DNA of 64,000 bases from Chloroflexota bacterium. Its GTDB lineage: Bacteria; Chloroflexota; UBA6077; FW602-bin22. The translations under genes and the position numbers were made by a program. Below, piece after piece: positions 1 to 8,333 of this stretch (its first letter is position 1; each line of letters opens with the position of its first letter). Location of the stretch: the NCBI GenBank assembly GCA_004297775.1, contig SCUE01000032.1:62001-126000 (forward strand), written 5' to 3'. The notes beneath the pieces are model-generated. The model saw only the letters and a program-made list of their open reading frames with translations. It made no database searches and was not told the origin of the DNA.

Positions 1-1
1 C

Positions 2-352
2 GTGGCGCGCGCCAGCCGCGGACAGTTCGTCCGCGCCGGCCAGATCGGCCGCCATCGGCTTCTCGATCATCGCGTGGAGGCCGAGCGTGCAAGCGCGGGC
101 CGCCCACGCCGCCGACTCGCGGTTGTCGCCGAAAACGAACACGGCCTGGAGATCATGCTTCTTGTCGAGGATCGCGTCGTAGTCGTCGAAGGTCGGCTTC
201 CCGTAGCGGGCCGCGAACCGCTCGCGCAGCGCGGCGTCCGGTTCCGCCGCGGCAACGATCTCGGCGCCATCAATCTTGCCGAGGTTTTCGAGATTGCTCC
301 AGATGTGATCGTGCGTCAGCCCGATGACGCCGACGCGGATACGCGCGGCCAT
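2..352 (-). CDS. Gfo/Idh/MocA family oxidoreductase (N-terminal part, runs off the window)
   Basis: The first 117 residues of an NAD(P)-dependent sugar or inositol dehydrogenase-like protein; the C-terminal substrate domain lies outside the window. The start reads MAARIRVGVIGLTHDH, a Rossmann beta-alpha-beta opening, and the EKP motif (AMIEKPMAAD) that closes the cofactor-binding half of this family is near residue 100. It is the last gene of a minus-strand run after a cyclase-family hydrolase and an SDR, so a role in oxidising a sugar-like substrate fits, but the substrate cannot be told. The ATG at 352 has GGGAG nearby upstream. Confidence 0.85.
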   Translation of the reverse strand, partial: MAARIRVGVIGLTHDHIWSNLENLGKIDGAEIVAAAEPDAALRERFAARYGKPTFDDYDAILDKKHDLQAVFVFGDNRESAAWAARACTLGLHAMIEKPMAADLAGADELSAAGARH

Positions 353-447
353 TCGCACACTCCCGCGGGAGCGGCGTCAGGAGCCGCCCCCGTTCTGCCT
401 CGATGCCACGCCATCGTATCGTTTCCGACGGCGCGCCGGAGCCGGCG

Positions 448-1206
448 CTACTTGATCGTGTGACCGCCATCGACGACCAGGGCCGTGCCGGTCGTGAAGT
501 GCGCCTCGTCCGAGGCCAGGTACAGCACCGCGTAGGCGACATCGTTTGGCTGGCCGAGCTCCGGAATCAGGTAGTCGAGCCGCATCTGGTCCATGAACGC
601 GCGATCGTTCTGCAGCGCCACGTTCATCCCCGAGAACGTGAACCCCGGACAGACCGCATTGACGCGAATCTTGTGCGGCGCCAGTTCGACCGCCAGCGTC
701 CGTGTGACGCCGACGACCGCGGATTTCGACGCGGTGTAGGCAGTGAGATTCTGGAGGCCGATGTAGGCGAGATCGGAACCGGTGTTCACGATCGCGCCGC
801 CGCCCTGCGCGATCATCTGGCGCGCGGCGTACTTCACCGTGAACAACATTCCCTTGCAGTTGATCGCGAACGTCTCGTCGATCGCCTCGGCGGTCAACTC
901 CGTGATCGGTCCGTCCTTCGGGTGAAGGATGCCGGCGTGGTTGTGGAGAATGTCGAGCCGCCCGTAGGTTTGCACCGCGACGCGGACCATGTTCTCGCAG
1001 TCGGCCTCGCGCGAGATGTCCGATTGCACGAACGTCGCCGTGCCGCCGGCGGAGCGAATCTCCTCGATCGTCACCGTGCCACCGACGGCGTTCCGATCCG
1101 CGCCGACCACGCGCGCGCCCTCGCGGGCAAAGAGCAACGCGGTTGCCTTGCCGATCCCCGAGGCCACCCCGGTGATGAGCGCGACCTTGCCTTCGACTCG
1201 CCCCAT
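448..1206 (-). CDS. SDR family NAD(P)-dependent oxidoreductase
   Basis: A classical short-chain dehydrogenase of 252 residues, the usual family length. It has the cofactor motif TGVASGIGKA near residue 13, the active-site block INTG-to-YTASK (Tyr and Lys of YxxxK present), the PG motif after strand beta-6 (NAVCPGFTFS), and the C-terminal VVDGGHTIK end. The ATG at 1206 is chosen because GGAGAGGAG lies just upstream; longer readings up to 1596 add an antisense-like tail. The family-typical NNAG is NHAG here. It sits between a cyclase-like hydrolase and a Gfo/Idh/MocA dehydrogenase on the same strand; the substrate is unknown. Confidence 0.9.
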   Translation of the reverse strand: MGRVEGKVALITGVASGIGKATALLFAREGARVVGADRNAVGGTVTIEEIRSAGGTATFVQSDISREADCENMVRVAVQTYGRLDILHNHAGILHPKDGPITELTAEAIDETFAINCKGMLFTVKYAARQMIAQGGGAIVNTGSDLAYIGLQNLTAYTASKSAVVGVTRTLAVELAPHKIRVNAVCPGFTFSGMNVALQNDRAFMDQMRLDYLIPELGQPNDVAYAVLYLASDEAHFTTGTALVVDGGHTIK

Positions 1207-1310
1207 GCGTCGCTCCTCTCCGGATCGCCGACCGGCCAGATCTGCCTGATCGGCGCGCGCGATCCTTGCCTCCCTCGGGAAGCGGCGTTGCCGCCGTCCC
1301 CGAGCCCGAA

Positions 1311-2033
1311 TCAGTCCTCGACGATCGCGACCGCGCGGACCGGCGCTGCGGTCGTCCCATTCCACTTGATCGGGAAACAGGAGATCTTGAAGCCGTGCGA
1401 GCGGCCAATCTTGTCGAGGTTGGTCAGGTTTTCGAGATGCCAGTAATCGTGATCGACCATGACGCGATGGGCTTCCCAGAACTGCTTCCGCTCGAACATC
1501 GCCCAGACCGGCGGATCGAACGTGATCGCGTCGATGCCCATCACCTGGACGCCCTGCTCGATCAGCCAGATCGTCGCCTCGGCGGTCATGCCGCACTGGT
1601 CAGTCAGATACTTCTCGCTGTCCTGGTAGGCGCCCGCGCCAGTGTGGAGAAGGACGATGTCGCGCGGCTTGAGCGTATACTTGATCTTGGCGAGTTGTTC
1701 CTGGAGCTCTACCGAGGTGATCCCGGCGCCATTCTCCTTCCAGGTGAAGTCGAGGACGACGCCGTCGCCGTAGCAGAGATCGATCGGGATTCCCTCCGGC
1801 CCCGGCGCGCCCTTGCGGATGTGCTTCAACGAGTCGATGTGCGTGCCAAGGTGGTCGCTGAGAACGGCGATGTAGCTGGCCGTGAGTTCGGTTGCCCCGA
1901 ACTTCGCGGCACCGATTCGCTCGGCGAACTCTTCCCAGGACTCGTACATCACCATCGCCGGCCGCACGATCCGCGGAAAGGCGATCATCTCCTGGTGCAC
2001 AAGCATGCTGAGATCGACCAGACGCGTACCCAT
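1311..2033 (-). CDS. cyclase family protein (kynurenine formamidase-like metal hydrolase)
   Basis: A 240-residue member of the cyclase family (PF04199), metal-dependent hydrolases that open or close amide and ester rings. The metal-binding signature HLGTHIDSLKH is near residue 60; the family consensus HxGTHxDxPxH is kept except that Ser replaces Pro. HTGAG near residue 150 and the DHDYWHLENL segment near residue 200 are also family-like. The ATG at 2033 has AGGAG upstream. It is the first gene of a minus-strand run with an SDR and a Gfo/Idh/MocA protein, which suggests catabolism of a cyclic or lactone compound. That role is inferred. Confidence 0.85.
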   Translation of the reverse strand: MGTRLVDLSMLVHQEMIAFPRIVRPAMVMYESWEEFAERIGAAKFGATELTASYIAVLSDHLGTHIDSLKHIRKGAPGPEGIPIDLCYGDGVVLDFTWKENGAGITSVELQEQLAKIKYTLKPRDIVLLHTGAGAYQDSEKYLTDQCGMTAEATIWLIEQGVQVMGIDAITFDPPVWAMFERKQFWEAHRVMVDHDYWHLENLTNLDKIGRSHGFKISCFPIKWNGTTAAPVRAVAIVED

Positions 2034-2111
2034 CCTGAACGCTCCTGTGGTGATTGGCTTCGGCGACAGGATAGGGGATCAGAGCGATGCTCGTGCCACC
2101 TTTGGCGCTTG

Positions 2112-2525
2112 CTACTGTGATACTGCCTCGGGTACGACCTCGAATCCCTGTTCGGCAAAGTGCGAATCGAGCGTGAAGACTCGCCGTATTTGGGCTCCAC
2201 GCATTGCCAGAAAGCTGGCGCAGCCGACCAGACTGACCTGCCGCCGATTCATCGCCAGTAAGAGTTCGACCGCCCGCTGGTGAAGTGAATTGCCGACCCA
2301 CGCAACCGTGACGATCGGGAGTATCACCTCGTGAAGGACGCGGACACTGTCGAGTCCGAGACGTCGCTGAAGAACCGCTGTCGTCTCGGTGACAACGTAG
2401 TTCGTGATGATTAGCGGTTCGCGTTCGACCTGCATGCGGCGAAGCGCCGCGTCCACCTTATGGTGTCGCGGATCGGTCCGGTCGAGAAACGCGAGGAACG
2501 CGGCGCTGTCGACGAAGGTGGTTAC
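2112..2525 (-). pseudogene. degenerate PIN-domain (VapC-like) toxin without a usable start codon
   Basis: The reading frame encodes a PIN-domain ribonuclease fold: FVDSAAFLAFLD (first acidic residue), TNYVVTETTAVL (Glu) and FTLDSHFAEQGF (last Asp). The third catalytic Asp, expected in SLVDCxSF, is Gly (VSLVGCASF). The first in-frame start codon is GTG at 2456, which would remove the FVDS strand and its Asp. Between the in-frame stop at 2553-2555 and 2456 there is no ATG, GTG, TTG or CTG. The frame meets the preceding ORF's stop at 2522, the usual antitoxin-toxin spacing. I read it as an inactivated toxin or an assembly error. Confidence 0.7.
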
Positions 2526-2773
2526 TCGGACGAGGTGGCGCGACCAAGAATCTCATCGTGCCCGGTGGCGAGATCGCCGATCTCGGATCGGAACATCCCG
2601 CTCGCCGCGAGTGCGCGCTCCCAGTGCGAAGTCATCTCTGGCAGCGTCGCGCGCCGTTTCGCGCGATCGATCAAGTCGCGCATCGCTGTTGCCGAGCGAT
2701 CTTCCAGAGTCCCGACCGGACCGGGCGAGGCAATCCGCGGCGACTCAGGCAACTGCACTCGCTTGCGACCCAC
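2522..2773 (-). CDS. putative antitoxin of a PIN-domain toxin module
   Basis: A hydrophilic 83-residue protein starting at GTG 2773. I do not recognise the family from sequence. Position is the main evidence: its stop codon abuts the N-terminal strand of the PIN-domain frame downstream, the arrangement of VapB-VapC pairs. The middle (AMRDLIDRAKRRATLP) could form an amphipathic helix, and the C-terminal half could wrap a toxin. The partner toxin looks broken, so this would be an orphan antitoxin. Confidence 0.5.
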   Translation of the reverse strand: MGRKRVQLPESPRIASPGPVGTLEDRSATAMRDLIDRAKRRATLPEMTSHWERALAASGMFRSEIGDLATGHDEILGRATSSE

Positions 2774-2927
2774 CGATTACCTCCCGAGCGCGCCAGATCA
2801 TGGTAGCGCCTGACTCGCGGACCGAGCCTGACCTCTGGTCGGCGAATACGCCGATCCGGTCGGACGCCGGTTTGTCTCCGCGCCACAACGCCGGCGAGTA
2901 GCATACGGCCTCGAATCAGGAGGGGCC

Positions 2928-3710
2928 ATGACACACCGATTGTTCGCGCTCGATGGTCAGGTCGTTCTCGTTGCCGGTGGTACCGGCGGCATCGGCCAGA
3001 CGCTGTCGGAGGCGCTCGTCGAGTATGGGGCGAAGGTCGCCGTCTCCGGCCGGACGCAGGCCAAGGCCGATGAATTCGCGAAGAGGCTCGGGCACGGCGC
3101 GGTCGGGTTCGTCGCCGCGGCGGACGACACGGCATCCATTCGGGCGCTCGTCGAGAAGACGGCTGTCGCGTTCGGCCGGGTCGATCTCGTCCTCGACTGC
3201 ATCGGTGGCAATGCCCGCCACGAGGCCGAGGACTTCCCAGAGAACGACTGGCGGCGGATTCTCGATCTTAACCTGACCTCGGCCTTCGTGCTGTCGCAGG
3301 CGGCGGCCAAGCAGATGATGAAGCAGCCGCGCATCGCCGGACGGCCGATCGCGGGCAAGATCCTGCACATTTCGTCGGTGCGCAGCGCTTTGGGTATCCG
3401 CGCCGGCTACGCCGCTTACGTCACGGCCAAGGGCGGCCTGAATCTGATGGTCAAACAACTGGCGACCGAATGGGCCGAGCACGGGATTCTCGTGAACGCG
3501 ATCGCGCCGACGTTCATTCGCACCGAGCAGGTCGCCGACATGCTCGCCGACAAGGCGTTCTACGACGGGCTCGTTCGGCGCATTCCGCTCGGCCGGATCG
3601 GTGAAACCGAGGATCTGATTGGCCCGACGCTGTTCTTTCTGTCACCGGCGTCGGACTTCGTGACCGGCCAGACGCTGTTCATCGACGGCGGCGTGACGGC
3701 CTGCCAATAA
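2928..3710 (+). CDS. SDR family oxidoreductase
   Basis: A 260-residue short-chain dehydrogenase. The cofactor motif is GGTGGIGQ at about residue 17 and catalytic Ser lies in HISSV. Tyr and Lys are in AAYVTAKGG (YxxxK). The protein ends TGQTLFIDGGVTACQ. The NNAG motif is replaced by IGGN. The ATG at 2928 has AGGAGGGG directly upstream. It stands alone on the plus strand between a toxin-antitoxin remnant and a 52-bp repeat array, and converges on the FKBP and galE genes. The substrate is not predictable. Confidence 0.88.
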   Translation: MTHRLFALDGQVVLVAGGTGGIGQTLSEALVEYGAKVAVSGRTQAKADEFAKRLGHGAVGFVAAADDTASIRALVEKTAVAFGRVDLVLDCIGGNARHEAEDFPENDWRRILDLNLTSAFVLSQAAAKQMMKQPRIAGRPIAGKILHISSVRSALGIRAGYAAYVTAKGGLNLMVKQLATEWAEHGILVNAIAPTFIRTEQVADMLADKAFYDGLVRRIPLGRIGETEDLIGPTLFFLSPASDFVTGQTLFIDGGVTACQ

Positions 3711-3727
3711 AGAAAGCTAAAGAAGAA

Positions 3728-3744
3728 CGAGGGCTTCGCCCTCG
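3728..3744 (-). terminator. predicted intrinsic terminator for the FKBP/galE transcript
   Basis: A perfect 7-bp stem (CGAGGGC / GCCCTCG) with a 3-base loop. Read on the minus strand it is followed by a T-rich tract (TTCTTCTTTAGCTTTC). It lies beyond the tandem repeats downstream of the FKBP gene, so transcription of that gene would pass through the array before stopping here. Confidence 0.55.
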
Positions 3745-3986
3745 CACTCCCCTGGCGACGACGAGGCCGCGCCGCCTGATACCGAGCCTGCGCTCGCGCT
3801 CCCCTGGCGACGACGAGGCCGCGCCGTCTGATACCGAGCCTGCCCTCGCGCTCCCCTGGCGACGACGAGGCCGCGCCGCCTGATACCGAGCCTGCCCTCG
3901 CTCTCACCTGGCGACGACGAGGCCGCGCCGCCTGATACTGAGCCTGCCCTCGCTCTCACCTGGCGACGACGAGGCCGCGCCGCGCA
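3730..3986. repeat. 52-bp tandem repeat array, five copies
   Basis: A unit beginning CTGGCGACGACGAGGCCGCG recurs at 3752, 3804, 3856, 3908 and 3960, exactly 52 bp apart, with a partial unit before the first. Copies differ at only a few positions. It fills the gap between a convergent SDR gene and the FKBP gene. Because 52 is not a multiple of 3, the array is not a natural coding repeat. It lacks the repeat-spacer pattern of a CRISPR. Confidence 0.85.
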
Positions 3987-3988
3987 AA

Positions 3989-4342
3989 CTACTTGACGGC
4001 GACTAACTCCACATCGAACACGAGCGTCGCGCCACCGGGAATCGGACCGACGCCCCGATCGCCGTAGCCGAGCGCGGCCGGAATCGTGAGGCGTCGCGTG
4101 CCGCCGACGCGCATCGTCGCGACGCCCTCGTCCCAGCCTTTGATCACCCGCCCGGCGCCGACCGGGAAGTCGAACGGCCGGCCGCGATCGTGCGACGAGT
4201 CGAACTTCGTGCCGTTCTCAAGCCAGCCCGTGTAGTGAACCGAGGCCGTCTTGTCGACCGCGATCTTGCCCGTGCCGACGACGACGTCCTGCCACTTGAG
4301 GCCAGATGCCTGCTCCTCGATTGGGGCGTCGATTGGTTCCAT
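3989..4342 (-). CDS. FKBP-type peptidyl-prolyl cis-trans isomerase
   Basis: A single-domain FKBP of 117 residues that catalyses cis-trans isomerisation of prolyl bonds. Family landmarks are visible in order: [51 protein letters not shown] and TLVFDVELV. There is no signal peptide, so it is probably cytoplasmic. The ATG at 4342 is preferred because AAGGAGAG precedes it; a longer reading to 4408 adds a low-complexity tail. It lies downstream of galE on the same strand with 87 bases between. Confidence 0.93.
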   Translation of the reverse strand: MEPIDAPIEEQASGLKWQDVVVGTGKIAVDKTASVHYTGWLENGTKFDSSHDRGRPFDFPVGAGRVIKGWDEGVATMRVGGTRRLTIPAALGYGDRGVGPIPGGATLVFDVELVAVK

Positions 4343-4429
4343 TGATCTCTCCTTGCGCTGCGTTTGGGATGCTCCATCCGCCGGGGGTGGACGCACTCCC
4401 GTCACCACCCGCCCGCCGACGGAAACCGG

Positions 4430-5410
4430 TTACTCTGGGTAGCCGTCCGGATTGCGCCGCCGCCACTCCCAGGCCGTCCGGACCATCGCGTCCAGATCGT
4501 GCTCCGGCGCCCAGCCGAGAACGCGGCGGATCTTGGCGATGTCCGCCTGCGTCACGACCGGATCGCCCGCACGTCGCGGGTGAATGACGACGCGAAAATC
4601 GACGCCGGTCAGGCGTTTCACCGCGTCGATCAGTTCGCGATTCGAGAAGCCGCGGCCGCTTCCGACGTTGAGTACATCGCTCGCCCCTCCGCCGGCGAGG
4701 TAATCCAGCGCCAGCACATGCGCGTGCGCCAGATCCTCGACGTGCACGTAATCGCGGATGCAGGTGCCGTCGACAGTCGGGTAGTCGTCGCCAAAGAGCG
4801 AGAACTCCGGTCGCTTCCCGAGGGCGACTTCCAGGGCGACCGGGAGGGCGCGTGTCGCCGGTCGGGCATCGTCGCCGAGCGAGGCATCGCTGGACGCGCC
4901 GGAGGCGTTGAAGTACCGCAGCGCAACCCAGTTCGGACCGCCGGCCGTCTCGTACCAGGGCAGCAGCCGTTCGCACATCAGCTTCGACTCGCCGTACGGG
5001 CTCTCGGGATTCTTCGGCGCGTCCTCGCCGATCGGCACCTCCTCCTGCGTGCCGTAGACGGCCGAGGACGAGGAGAGAACGACATGCTTGACTCCGGCCG
5101 CGGTCAAACCATTCATGAGCCCAATCGTGCCCTGGACGTTGTTGCGGAAGTACTTGCCGGGATCGATAACGGACTCTCCAGCGGCGCAGAACGCCGCGAA
5201 GTGAATCGCGCCCTCGATGCCACCTTCGCGGCAGACGCGCGCGATCGATTCTTCGTCGCCGATGTCCGCTTCGACGCAATCGGCGAGCAACGCCGCGCGG
5301 TGGCCGGTGATGAAACGATCGACGATCGTGATGTCGTGCCCGAGCCGCCGCAACTCGCGGACAGTGTGCGACCCGATGTATCCGGCGCCGCCGGTAACGA
5401 GAACTCTCAC
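4430..5410 (-). CDS. galE: UDP-glucose 4-epimerase
   Basis: An extended SDR of 326 residues, the normal GalE length, interconverting UDP-glucose and UDP-galactose. It begins with the NAD motif VTGGAGYIGSH. It contains SSSSAVYG, followed by the catalytic YGESK (YxxxK), then NVGSGRGFSNRELIDAV, and the C-terminal region with HPRRAGDPVVTQADI that is typical of GalE. The GTG at 5410 is chosen because GGAGG lies 6 bases upstream and the Rossmann strand starts at once. Its product could feed the polysaccharide locus at 23-34 kb. Confidence 0.92.
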   Translation of the reverse strand: MRVLVTGGAGYIGSHTVRELRRLGHDITIVDRFITGHRAALLADCVEADIGDEESIARVCREGGIEGAIHFAAFCAAGESVIDPGKYFRNNVQGTIGLMNGLTAAGVKHVVLSSSSAVYGTQEEVPIGEDAPKNPESPYGESKLMCERLLPWYETAGGPNWVALRYFNASGASSDASLGDDARPATRALPVALEVALGKRPEFSLFGDDYPTVDGTCIRDYVHVEDLAHAHVLALDYLAGGGASDVLNVGSGRGFSNRELIDAVKRLTGVDFRVVIHPRRAGDPVVTQADIAKIRRVLGWAPEHDLDAMVRTAWEWRRRNPDGYPE

Positions 5411-5536
5411 GATATACCTCCGAACGAACGGCCCGCGAGGCCGGATGAGATCCTGGAACGCAATCGTCGATCGCGACGTTTCCAACGCGTCGCAATCAAG
5501 TGCGGATTCGTCTGGTTCGCCGGGATTGTCGACCGT

Positions 5537-6394
5537 CTACGCCAGGCCGCCGGCGCGCCAGAGTGCATCCATCGACGCCAGAGCGTCGCGCGCGGCCGCG
5601 TCCGGGTCCGTCGCGGCCAGATCGTTCAGACGCTGGCTGAACGGCTCGGGCGTGACCGGACCATCGTAACCGAGCGCGGCCACTTTTCTCATGAACGCGC
5701 CTAACGGAATGCGACCGGTTTCCGTCGGCAGCGCCCGTACGGTGTCGGTCAGTTCATCCTTCGGCGTTGTCCCCGGCGGCGCATCGTTGACGTGGACGAC
5801 GGTGATATCGGCGGCCGTCAGTCGATCGATGTCGTCGACCGTACCGGTGTGCCAGAGGTGCCAGGCGTCGAGCAGCAGCCCGACGTTCGCGGCGCCAATC
5901 GCGTCGCGCACGCGGAGAAAGCCGTCCAGATCGCGCACGAATGGGTGTGTGAACTGCGCCTGGAACGTCTTCGGACCGATGTACTCGATCCCAAACGCGC
6001 AGCCGTAATCGCGCAGGATCGTCGCGATCGGTCGGAAGCGCGACACGTGCCACGCCAGATTGTCGTCGAAGGCGCGTTCATTCGATCCCGACGGCATGTA
6101 GGTCGAGACACGAGTGCAGCCAATCTCGGCGGCGGCGGCGGCGATCTTCGGCAGCGTGGCGACACCGGCGTCGAACGTTTCCTGGTCGCGATTCCACGCA
6201 AACGGCAGCCCCCAACTGCCGGCTTGGACGTTGGCGGATCGAAGGAGATCGCGCGTCGCGGACGCACCGATCGCGACAACCTCGCTCATATCGACCACCA
6301 GGCCGGGCCAGCCGGTGCGCCCTGCCAAAGCGATCTGATCGGCCAGACCGAGTCCGCGAATCCCGATCGCACCGGGGGAAAGGGTCTTCAACAC
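5537..6394 (-). CDS. sugar phosphate isomerase/epimerase (xylose-isomerase-like TIM barrel)
   Basis: A 285-residue AP-endonuclease-2/xylose-isomerase-like TIM barrel (PF01261). Likely metal-site segments are FGIEYIGPK, LLLDAWHLWHTG and VVHVNDAP, and the chain ends near GPVTPEPFSQRL, where the last Glu of the site is expected. It follows a Gfo/Idh/MocA dehydrogenase by 13 bases, itself translationally coupled to an aldo/keto reductase. The three look like one operon for oxidising and isomerising a sugar or inositol-like compound. Confidence 0.85.
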   Translation of the reverse strand: MLKTLSPGAIGIRGLGLADQIALAGRTGWPGLVVDMSEVVAIGASATRDLLRSANVQAGSWGLPFAWNRDQETFDAGVATLPKIAAAAAEIGCTRVSTYMPSGSNERAFDDNLAWHVSRFRPIATILRDYGCAFGIEYIGPKTFQAQFTHPFVRDLDGFLRVRDAIGAANVGLLLDAWHLWHTGTVDDIDRLTAADITVVHVNDAPPGTTPKDELTDTVRALPTETGRIPLGAFMRKVAALGYDGPVTPEPFSQRLNDLAATDPDAAARDALASMDALWRAGGLA

Positions 6395-6407
6395 GTTGTA
6401 CTCTCCG

Positions 6408-7361
6408 TTATTGGTTGGCCTGCCAGGCCGCGATGACCCGCTGCGTCGCGATCGCGTCCGAACCGGGCGTCAGACTCGGTGCGTCCGCCCGGACCAGCGC
6501 GTGGAATGCCTGGATCTCCAGGCCATACTGATTCATCGCCGGGAACACCTCGCGATCTTCGCCGCGTTGGTCGGTGATCGTGAGCTTCGCCTCGCCACGC
6601 ACCACGAACGCGATCGGGATATCGATCCGCCCGCGTTCGCCGACGATCTCGACCGCTTGCCCCATCGGACCGTCAAACGTGCAGGCAAGCTCGGCCATTG
6701 CGTCACCATGTCGGGTGACCGCTGCCGAATGGGTATCGACACCCGCGTCGCGGCGATCGAGCGCGAATCCACGCACATCGTCTGGCTCACCGAGGAACCA
6801 GCGCGCCACGTTCACGCAGTAGCAGCCGACATCCTGGATCGCGCCGCCGGCGAGGGTCGGATTCAAACGGATGTCCGTCGAGCGGTCCGCTCCCATCGAG
6901 TAGCCAAACATGGCACGCAGGAGCCGAATCGGCCCGATGCGGTCGGCCTCGATCGCGCGCCAGACCGCCTGCCAGCGGGGGTGGTAGCGGTACATGAACG
7001 CCTCGACGAGGTGAACGCCACGGGAGGCGCCGGCCGCGACGACCCGTTCGCATTCGGCCGGCGTTGGGGCGAGTGGCTTCTCGCAGAGGATGTGCTTGCC
7101 CGCCTGCGCCGCGCGGACGGTCCACTCCGCGTGCATAGAGTTCGGCAGCGAGATGTAAACGGCCTCGACATCCGGATCTGCCAAGACGTCGTCGTACGAT
7201 CCGGATCGGTCGGCACCGAACTCATCGGCCGCCCGACGAGCAACATCTCGATCGCGGCTACCGACCGCGATCAGCCGGTCGGACGTATCGCGCAACCCCT
7301 CGACCCACTGTCGGGCGATGCGACCCGGGCCGAGGATTCCCCAGCGCAGCGGCGCGCTCAC
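6408..7361 (-). CDS. Gfo/Idh/MocA family oxidoreductase
   Basis: A 317-residue NAD(P)-dependent dehydrogenase. The N-terminal Rossmann motif is WGILGPGRIA and the conserved EKPLAPT is near residue 95. The substrate-domain segment IQDVGCYCVNVARWFLG carries the family's Asp and Cys/His-region helix. The ATG overlaps the stop of the upstream aldo/keto reductase by 4 bases (ATGA), so the two are translationally coupled. A TIM-barrel isomerase follows 13 bases downstream. The exact substrate is unknown. Confidence 0.9.
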   Translation of the reverse strand: MSAPLRWGILGPGRIARQWVEGLRDTSDRLIAVGSRDRDVARRAADEFGADRSGSYDDVLADPDVEAVYISLPNSMHAEWTVRAAQAGKHILCEKPLAPTPAECERVVAAGASRGVHLVEAFMYRYHPRWQAVWRAIEADRIGPIRLLRAMFGYSMGADRSTDIRLNPTLAGGAIQDVGCYCVNVARWFLGEPDDVRGFALDRRDAGVDTHSAAVTRHGDAMAELACTFDGPMGQAVEIVGERGRIDIPIAFVVRGEAKLTITDQRGEDREVFPAMNQYGLEIQAFHALVRADAPSLTPGSDAIATQRVIAAWQANQ

Positions 7362-8296
7362 GATTCCAGATTCAGCCAGGCGGCCTCATCGAAGGTCAGT
7401 TGCACCCGCTCGGTATTCAGGTTGTCGGTCAACTCCTGGACGGTTGCCGGACCGGTCAGGAGGAACGTCGGGAATCGCTGGGTCAACACGAAGGCAAGTG
7501 CCACCTGCTGCGTCGTGACACCACGCTTCCTGGCGAATTCTTGCACGCGACGCAGCCGCTCCCAGTTCTCCTGCGTCGTGTACGGCCCGGTGATCTGGGG
7601 ATCGCCTGGGCTATCCGGCGAGAACCGGCCGGAGAAGAACCCTCGCGCGCCGGACGACCAGGATATGAGCGGCATCTGGCGTTGCCGATACCACGCGTGC
7701 GCGGCGCGATCGCCCGCGATCGAGATGGCCTCGAACCAGAGCGGCTCGCTGGGCACGGCCAACGCGAGATTCACGCTGCTGACGACGAACGGGCGTAGGC
7801 CGTGCGACGCCGCGTAGGCATTCGCCGCGTCGAGGCGCGCCGTGCTCCAGTTTGATCCGCCGTAGGCATCGATTCGGCCCGCTTCGCTATGTGCGTGCAG
7901 GCATTCGACGATCGGGCCGACCGGTGAACTCACGTCGTCGCGGTGCAACATGTACAGCGCGACGCGATCCGTCTTCAGTTCGTCGAGACTCTCGAGCAGG
8001 TCGTGGGTGATCTGGTCGGGTGCGATCCGGTGGACGCCTTCCTCGTGGTGGTGGCCACCCTTGGTGAAGACGCGGACGCGATCGCGTAGTCTGCCCTCAT
8101 CGAGCCAGCGCGCGATGAGGCCCTCGGTCCGACCCTGGCCGTAGCTTCGCGCCGTTTCGACCACGGTGCCGCCGGCCTCGACGTACGCGTTCGCAACCGC
8201 GACTGCCTCATCGTACGAGTCGCCGAGGAACGGGGTGCTTCCCAGAATGAGTCGGGGAACCTCGCCAGGAACGCCGGGAATTCGTCCGTACTGCAT
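7358..8296 (-). CDS. aldo/keto reductase
   Basis: A 312-residue AKR with catalytic Tyr in ETARSYGQG, Lys in VFTKGGHH and His in YMLHRDD. The Asp of the usual DTA motif is Glu. The ATG at 8296 is used; the ORF can extend to 8404 but the extra residues do not resemble AKRs. The stop overlaps the next dehydrogenase gene by 4 bases. A second, decayed copy of part of this gene lies at 11862-12220, about 95% identical by eye. Both copies are followed by vapC-vapB-like genes. Confidence 0.88.
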   Translation of the reverse strand: MQYGRIPGVPGEVPRLILGSTPFLGDSYDEAVAVANAYVEAGGTVVETARSYGQGRTEGLIARWLDEGRLRDRVRVFTKGGHHHEEGVHRIAPDQITHDLLESLDELKTDRVALYMLHRDDVSSPVGPIVECLHAHSEAGRIDAYGGSNWSTARLDAANAYAASHGLRPFVVSSVNLALAVPSEPLWFEAISIAGDRAAHAWYRQRQMPLISWSSGARGFFSGRFSPDSPGDPQITGPYTTQENWERLRRVQEFARKRGVTTQQVALAFVLTQRFPTFLLTGPATVQELTDNLNTERVQLTFDEAAWLNLES

Positions 8297-8333
8297 CGGC
8301 GCATTCTCGCGCCCCGCGCGCGGGATCGCAACG

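Noticed and set aside
3717..3959. Repeat-encoded minus-strand ORFs over the 52-bp array
   Set aside because: The unit is not a multiple of three, so each repeat shifts frame. The apparent protein repeats arise from reading the array, not from selection.
3730..3986. Possible CRISPR array
   Set aside because: The 52-bp units are joined directly without unique spacers, and no cas gene is present.
4364..5704. A 446-codon plus-strand ORF across galE
   Set aside because: It is antisense to a clear galE with its motifs and Shine-Dalgarno. Long antisense frames are expected in DNA with G/C-rich third positions, and its product is Arg-rich and unlike any family.
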